From Agrobacterium fabrum (GTDB taxonomy: Bacteria > Pseudomonadota > Alphaproteobacteria > Rhizobiales > Rhizobiaceae), in the NCBI GenBank assembly GCA_003241215.1, contig QFOL01000123.1, forward strand, positions 1 to 10,566: a stretch of 10,566 nt of DNA. Direction: 5' to 3'. The translations under genes and the position numbers were made by a program. This document shows positions 6,741 to 10,566 of this stretch, one piece after another. Within the stretch, counting starts at the first letter, position 1. Each line of letters starts with the position of its first letter. The notes beneath the pieces were generated by a model. The model was not told the origin of the DNA. It ran no database searches and saw only the letters and a list, made by a program, of their open reading frames with translations.

Positions 6741-8237
6741 CTATGAATGCGGCAGCATCGTGCCCTTTTCGCGCAGCGCACTATGCCAGGACAAGGCCTC
6801 TTCGATGAGATGCGGCGTGTGCCCGCCCCGCGCCGCAGCTCGCTGGTAATAATCCGTCAACGCATCGCGATAATCGGAATGCACGCAGTTCGCGATGATG
6901 ACCGCCGCACGCTCGCGCGGGGCCAAACCACGCAGATCGGCCAGCCCGGTCTCGGTGACGAGGATATCGACATCATGTTCGGTATGATCGACATGGCTGA
7001 CCATCGGCACGACACTGGAAATGGCCCCGCCCTTGGCGATGGATTTGGTGACGAAGATGGACATATAGGCGTTGCGGGCGAAATCGCCCGAGCCGCCGAT
7101 ACCATTCATCATGTGTGTTCCGCCCACATGGGTGGAATTGACGTTTCCATAAATATCGAATTCCAGCGCCGTGTTGATGCCGATGATGCCAAGGCGGCGG
7201 ATGACTTCCGGATGGTTGCTGACCTCCTGCGGGCGGAGGATCAACCTGCTCTTGTAGTCGGCGAGGCGGGGCATGACCTTCGCGTTCATGGCGGAAGACA
7301 GTGTGATCGATGATCCCGAAGCGAAAGACAGCTTGCCCGTATCGAACAGTTCGAAAGTCGAATCCTGCAAGACCTCCGAGTACATTTTGAGATCGTGGAA
7401 CGGCGTATCGATAAATCCGTGCATCACGGCATTGGCGATGGTGCCGATGCCGGCCTGCAGCGGCTGGAGCTCATGGGTCATGCGGCCGTGGCGCACCTCG
7501 TTCAACAGAAACTCGGTGAGATGGCCGGCAATGGCCTTCGTCTCATCGTCGGGCGGCAACACCGTGGAAAAACTGTCGGACTTGTCGCTCAGCACGATGG
7601 CGGCGATTTTTTCCGGCGGCACCGGAATGAAGGGCAGACCGACACGGCTATCCGTCGCCACCACCGGAATAGGCATGCGCGTCGGGCGTTTGGCGGGAAT
7701 GAAGATGTCGTGCAACCCCTCCAGTACCTCGGGCTGCGACAGGTTGATTTCGACGATGACCTTATCGGCCAGAATGGCGAAGCTCGCGGAATTGCCGACA
7801 GAGGTGGTCGGCACGATGCCGCCTTCCGCCGTGATCGCCACCGCCTCAACAATGGCGATATCGACCCCGTGGATCTGGCCGCCGCGCAATTGCTCGACCG
7901 TTTCGGAGAGATGCTGATCGATGAACATCACCTTGCCGTCATTGATCGCCTTGCGTAAAGCCGGATCGGACTGGAACGGCATGCGACGTGCCAGCATGCC
8001 CGCCTCGACCATGGTCTTGTCGAGATCGTTGCCAAGCGATGCCCCGGTCATCAGGGTGATTTTCATGGGGTTCGTCTTGGCGCGCTCGGCCAGCGCCAGC
8101 GGCACGGCCTTCGCCTCCCCGGCCCGCGTAAAACCGCTCATGCCGATAGTCATGCCATCCTGAATGAGACTGGCGGCCTCTTCGGCGCTGACAATCCTGT
8201 TCAAGAGGGATGCGTTGCGGATACGCTTTTCAAGCAT
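6741..8237 (-). CDS. Succinate/acetate-type CoA transferase (acetyl-CoA hydrolase/transferase family, AarC/ScpC-like)
   Basis: This class I CoA transferase probably moves CoA between succinyl-CoA or propionyl-CoA and acetate or succinate in the cytoplasm, linking acetate and propionate handling to the TCA cycle. At 498 residues it is close to E. coli ScpC (about 490) and Acetobacter AarC (about 505). The catalytic glutamate that forms the glutamyl-CoA thioester should be Glu288 in MYSEVLQDS, agreeing in position with Glu294 of AarC. The C-terminal half carries ALEFDIYGNVNSTHVGGTHMMNG (about 357-379), another family hallmark, and the N-terminus has the GMSGFTRAGEAKAVP segment. The ATG at 8237 has GGAG 6 nt upstream; an ATG at 8249 overlaps that site and is rejected. 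The nearest upstream gene on this strand ends 293 bp away behind a hairpin, so it has its own promoter, apparently with an FNR/FixK-like site and a large palindrome. Exact acyl substrates cannot be told from sequence. Confidence 0.9.
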   Translation of the reverse strand: MLEKRIRNASLLNRIVSAEEAASLIQDGMTIGMSGFTRAGEAKAVPLALAERAKTNPMKITLMTGASLGNDLDKTMVEAGMLARRMPFQSDPALRKAINDGKVMFIDQHLSETVEQLRGGQIHGVDIAIVEAVAITAEGGIVPTTSVGNSASFAILADKVIVEINLSQPEVLEGLHDIFIPAKRPTRMPIPVVATDSRVGLPFIPVPPEKIAAIVLSDKSDSFSTVLPPDDETKAIAGHLTEFLLNEVRHGRMTHELQPLQAGIGTIANAVMHGFIDTPFHDLKMYSEVLQDSTFELFDTGKLSFASGSSITLSSAMNAKVMPRLADYKSRLILRPQEVSNHPEVIRRLGIIGINTALEFDIYGNVNSTHVGGTHMMNGIGGSGDFARNAYMSIFVTKSIAKGGAISSVVPMVSHVDHTEHDVDILVTETGLADLRGLAPRERAAVIIANCVHSDYRDALTDYYQRAAARGGHTPHLIEEALSWHSALREKGTMLPHS

Positions 8238-8296
8238 GCAATTCTCCATGATCTGTCATCACGATGGCACGTCATTCGGCTGGCCACCTTTCGGTG

Positions 8297-8338
8297 ACTA
8301 TGGCGTGCAGTTTCATCGATGAAACTGACATAGATCAA
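8297..8338 (-). promoter_or_regulatory. Candidate FNR/FixK-type promoter of the CoA transferase gene
   Basis: On the minus strand TTGATCTATGTCAG (8338-8325) matches the FNR/FixK pattern TTGA-N6-TCAA at seven of eight conserved positions. A -10-like CATAGT lies at 8302-8297, predicting a start near 8290. The box would then be centred at -41.5, the class II activator position, with a leader of about 53 nt. The geometry is good, but both boxes are imperfect and the start site is unmapped. Confidence 0.45.
8308..8327. promoter_or_regulatory. Perfect 20-bp palindrome upstream of the CoA transferase gene
   Basis: CAGTTTCATCGATGAAACTG is perfectly self-complementary over 20 bp. It lies between the FNR-like box (3-bp overlap) and the putative -10 box, where a bound protein would block RNA polymerase. 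Chance occurrence of such a palindrome in 10 kb is low, of the order of one percent under equal base use. The binding protein is unknown; LacI-type or another dimeric repressor is possible. Confidence 0.6.
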
Positions 8339-8487
8339 GGGCGTGAACAGAACCATGGCTTCAACGCATCAAATCCCGTTCAACAAACCACAAGTGGCGC
8401 ATCGACGCGACAGGCCGCGGGGCTCTTCCACCATCGCAGCCTTGCAATCGGCAAAAGACTGACGCCAGGCCTCGTCACCGGCAGCAG

Positions 8488-8512
8488 GCGATGAGGCGAC
8501 GGGCCTCATCGC
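8488..8512 (-). terminator. Strong hairpin after the phosphodiesterase gene, no U tract
   Basis: Perfect 10-bp arms GCGATGAGGC (8488-8497) and GCCTCATCGC (8503-8512) enclose a 5-nt loop, 18 nt past the phosphodiesterase stop. The minus strand continues CTGCTGCC without T's. It likely marks the transcript 3' end or protects it, but is not a textbook terminator. Between here and 8339 I see nothing else beyond a doubtful 21-codon frame. Confidence 0.5.
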
Positions 8513-8530
8513 AGCCAGAATGACCGCGCC

Positions 8531-9331
8531 TCAGGGGCCTTCGCAGACCGGGGCCTGACCAAGCACGACCTGCCCGACTTCCGCATCATAGGCACGCAGC
8601 CCGAATACACCAAGGCTTATGACCCTGTAACAGGGATTGCCGCCCGTCCACAGCGGATCGACAACATCGATATCGGTGATGAAACGGTGCGCGCAGGCCT
8701 GACCGGAGCTGTAGGCTATGCCTTCGGCGGTGGTGCCCGCCATCGGCACATGGATATGGCCAAAAATAATATGCCGGATACCGGCCGGATGGGCGGCGAG
8801 GCGGCGCATGACCGCGCCGTCGTCATGCATGCCGATATGTGCGAAATGCCGGATACCGCAATCCATCGGCGGGTGGTGAATGAAGATCGTTGCCGGCAGG
8901 TCGCCCGCACCTTCAAGAGCGTTTTCCAACCACGACAGCCGATCCGCGCCATACATACCGCCGATGACATCGGCCTCATGGCTGTCGAGAAACAGCAGGC
9001 GGCCGAATTCAGTATCGATGAAGGACTGGATATAGCCGTTGTCGTCACGTGGCTGCTCCGGAAAAGCCGCCACGAATTCCGGACGACGGTCGTGATTACC
9101 GAGCATCAGCCGCACTGGCACCGAAACGGGCGCGAGAATGTCGCGCAGCAACTCATAGGCCTCCGGCTCGCCGTAATTGCAGAGATCGCCGGTTATGACC
9201 AGAAGATCGGCGTCGGCGTGTTTTTCGACAATATCGGCGACAGCCGCACGCAGCTGTTTTTCGGGGTCCACACCATTCACCGCAATGCCCGGCGGTACGA
9301 GATGGGTGTCGGTAATCTGGATGATCTTCAT
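8531..9331 (-). CDS. Class III metallophosphodiesterase, GpdQ/CpdA-like
   Basis: This is a calcineurin-like binuclear metal phosphodiesterase. Relatives cleave glycerophosphodiesters (GpdQ) or cyclic nucleotides (CpdA, rhizobial SpdA). The 266-residue protein has all five blocks in order: DTH (Asp8, His10), GDL (Asp49), GNHD (Asn79, His80), HHPP (His152/His153) and GHIH (His192, His194). These positions run almost parallel to Enterobacter GpdQ (8, 10, 50, 80, 156, 195, 197). It lacks a signal peptide, so it is cytoplasmic. The start at 9331 (MKIIQITDTHL) follows GGAAAG at 8 nt; an in-frame TTG at 9349 is rejected. The gene lies directly downstream of a UgpB-like binding protein gene with a terminator between, which fits hydrolysis of an imported phosphodiester. 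Cyclic-nucleotide turnover remains an alternative. Confidence 0.85.
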   Translation of the reverse strand: MKIIQITDTHLVPPGIAVNGVDPEKQLRAAVADIVEKHADADLLVITGDLCNYGEPEAYELLRDILAPVSVPVRLMLGNHDRRPEFVAAFPEQPRDDNGYIQSFIDTEFGRLLFLDSHEADVIGGMYGADRLSWLENALEGAGDLPATIFIHHPPMDCGIRHFAHIGMHDDGAVMRRLAAHPAGIRHIIFGHIHVPMAGTTAEGIAYSSGQACAHRFITDIDVVDPLWTGGNPCYRVISLGVFGLRAYDAEVGQVVLGQAPVCEGP

Positions 9332-9348
9332 GTCAATCTTTCCGCACA

Positions 9349-9381
9349 AAAATGGCTGCGGGAACGGATTTCCCCGCAGCC
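9349..9381 (-). terminator. Rho-independent terminator between binding protein and phosphodiesterase genes
   Basis: Perfect 9-bp arms GGCTGCGGG (9354-9362) and CCCGCAGCC (9373-9381) enclose a 10-nt loop, 15 nt past the binding-protein stop. The minus strand continues ATTTTTGT. The U tract ends only a few bases before the ribosome-binding site of the phosphodiesterase, so that gene is expressed either by readthrough or from a promoter inside the binding-protein gene. The plus strand also continues TTTT, so the element may act in both directions. Confidence 0.8.
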
Positions 9382-9396
9382 TTTTCGATAGTTCGC

Positions 9397-10566
9397 TTAT
9401 TTCATCAGGGCGTTGGTCTGCTCGACGATCTGCTTGAGACCGGCTTCCGGCGTCACCTCACCGCGCATGACGGTGCCGATGATGTCGCGCTGGGTGCGCC
9501 AGATGCGGACGGACTCACCGCCCGGATAAGCGCCCCAGGGCAGAGAACGGTCGGCCTGCAGCGATGCGGTCTTCACATTCGGGTTCTCGACATAGTAGGG
9601 CGCCAGGAAGTCCGGGCCGGTGGCCAGCTTGTTGGTCGGCAGGTAGCCGGTGATACGAACGATGGTGTTCTGCGCTTCCGGACCGGTGATCCACTTCAGG
9701 TACTTCCAGGCGGCGTCCTGCTTGGCTTTTTCCTGGGTCAGGATAACAGCCGAGTTGCCGCCGGTCGGAACGCCGCCCTTCTCCTTGTTGTCGAGCGGGA
9801 AGGTCGCCGTCTTCAGCTTGAAGCGGTCGCCGACCAGCCCCTGAATCGTCTGCACATGGGCAGGGGTCGAGAAGATGAAGCCGGTGAGGCCTGCACCGAA
9901 CTGCTGGCGGGACTGATCCCAGTCGAGCAGGTTCTGGCCACCTTCGGTGACGAACTGGCGGGTCATTTTCAGCGCATTGAGGCCGATTTCATTATCGAAA
10001 GCAACGGTCTTCGTCTTTTCATCGACGAGCTTTCCGCCCTGTTCGAAGATGAGCGCCTGCCACAGCCAATCGTCGCCCCAGCCATTGATGTCGTAGCTCA
10101 TGCCAGCCAATTTCGGGTCGAGAGCCTTGATCTTCTTTGCGAGAGCGATGAGTTCCGGGAAGGTCGTCGGCATCTTGTCGGGGTCACCGCCAGCCTTGGT
10201 CACGAGCTCGGAGTTGATGTAGATGATCGGCGAGGAAGCGTTGACCGGCAGGCCATATTGCTTGCCGTCGATCTGGCCGAGTGCAGCCATCTTCGGGCTG
10301 TAGTTCTTGTCGAGGAAAGCCTGACCGCCTTCCGCCTGGATGAACGGGCCGAGATCGGTGATCTGGTTGCGCGGCGCGAGCGTGTGAACGAGTTCCGCCG
10401 TCAGATTGTAGCCCGAGAAATAGACATCAGGCAGATTGCCGGTCACGGCAGAGCGCAGAACCTGCTGCTGGCCTTCGTTGTAACCGGCGGCCGGCGCGAG
10501 GAAGTTGATCTTCACATCCGGGTTCTTCTTCATGAATTCATCGGCCAGCGGCTGATGGAACTTCGT
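9397..10566 (-). CDS. ABC transporter extracellular solute-binding protein, family 1, UgpB-like; 5' end outside window
   Basis: This is the periplasmic substrate-capture component of an ABC importer for a sugar or glycerol-3-phosphate-like compound. The frame is open from the right edge to the TAA at 9397, giving 389 residues. The signal peptide and roughly the first 40 residues are missing. Family features are the lobe segment KQYGLPVNASSPIIYINSEL, the helix after AGGDPDKMPTTFPELIALAKKI, and near the C-terminus ITGYLPTNK followed by WGAYPGGESVRIW. The C-terminal third lines up with UgpB better than with maltose-binding proteins, in my judgement from memory. The permease and ATPase genes are not in the window; if present they lie beyond the right edge or elsewhere. 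The ligand cannot be fixed: glycerol-3-phosphate, glycerophosphodiesters or an oligosaccharide are all possible. Confidence 0.88.
   Translation of the reverse strand, partial: TKFHQPLADEFMKKNPDVKINFLAPAAGYNEGQQQVLRSAVTGNLPDVYFSGYNLTAELVHTLAPRNQITDLGPFIQAEGGQAFLDKNYSPKMAALGQIDGKQYGLPVNASSPIIYINSELVTKAGGDPDKMPTTFPELIALAKKIKALDPKLAGMSYDINGWGDDWLWQALIFEQGGKLVDEKTKTVAFDNEIGLNALKMTRQFVTEGGQNLLDWDQSRQQFGAGLTGFIFSTPAHVQTIQGLVGDRFKLKTATFPLDNKEKGGVPTGGNSAVILTQEKAKQDAAWKYLKWITGPEAQNTIVRITGYLPTNKLATGPDFLAPYYVENPNVKTASLQADRSLPWGAYPGGESVRIWRTQRDIIGTVMRGEVTPEAGLKQIVEQTNALMK

Noticed and set aside
8285..8302. A small GAAA-tetraloop stem (GTCACC/GGTGGC on the minus strand) as a CoA transferase leader riboswitch
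   Set aside because: It is a single 6-bp stem with a wobble pair that overlaps the predicted -10 box and start site, with no further riboswitch-like structure around it.
8369..8434. A 21-residue minus-strand frame (MVEEPRGLSRRCATCGLLNGI is its approximate extent) with AAGG upstream, as a possible leader peptide
   Set aside because: The frame is too short to judge, has only a weak ribosome-binding site, and ends before the predicted CoA transferase promoter rather than within its leader.

Overview
The window reads as chromosome of a Rhizobiaceae alphaproteobacterium close to Agrobacterium/Rhizobium. The grounds are the high GC content, protein sequences of rhizobial type, the consecutive set fructokinase - pyrE - pyrC, and a promoter with a CTATAT -10 box of the rhizobial sigma-70 kind. 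This is inference from recognition; no search was run. All nine protein genes lie on the minus strand, so transcription runs from high to low coordinates. I see no tRNA, rRNA, insertion sequence, prophage or CRISPR, and no gene that looks horizontally acquired.

In transcription order from the right edge: (i) 10566-9397, the 3' part of an ABC-transporter solute-binding protein gene resembling UgpB, closed by a strong hairpin/U-tract terminator. (ii) 9331-8531, a GpdQ/CpdA-type metallophosphodiesterase. (iii) About 290 bp without a gene (8238-8530), holding a 3' hairpin, an FNR/FixK-like box and a perfect 20-bp palindrome. (iv) 8237-6741, a succinate/acetate-type CoA transferase. (v) 6550-5228, a lipoprotein with an alpha/beta-hydrolase (DUF900-type) domain. 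(vi) 5155-4118, a proline-racemase-family enzyme with a Ser/Cys active-site pair, with its own promoter, candidate GntR-type operator and terminator. (vii) 4004-2967 pyrC and 2801-2103 pyrE, two pyrimidine biosynthesis genes separated by a terminator and therefore probably transcribed separately. (viii) 2002-1076 fructokinase, preceded by a small palindrome. (ix) 951-1, an acetyl-xylan-esterase-family hydrolase cut by the left edge.

The genes do not form one pathway. PyrC and PyrE make dihydroorotate and orotidine 5'-phosphate. The remainder is a string of mostly independently controlled catabolic genes: phosphodiester/sugar uptake, acyl-CoA exchange, hydroxyproline, fructose and acetyl esters. 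Most intergenic gaps contain a hairpin, a palindrome or both, so control is mainly gene by gene.

I found no candidate for a wholly new multi-gene system. The most interesting material is regulatory: the CoA-transferase promoter, the TGTATACA site in front of the racemase-family gene, and the terminator-separated pair of UgpB-like binding protein and GpdQ-like phosphodiesterase.
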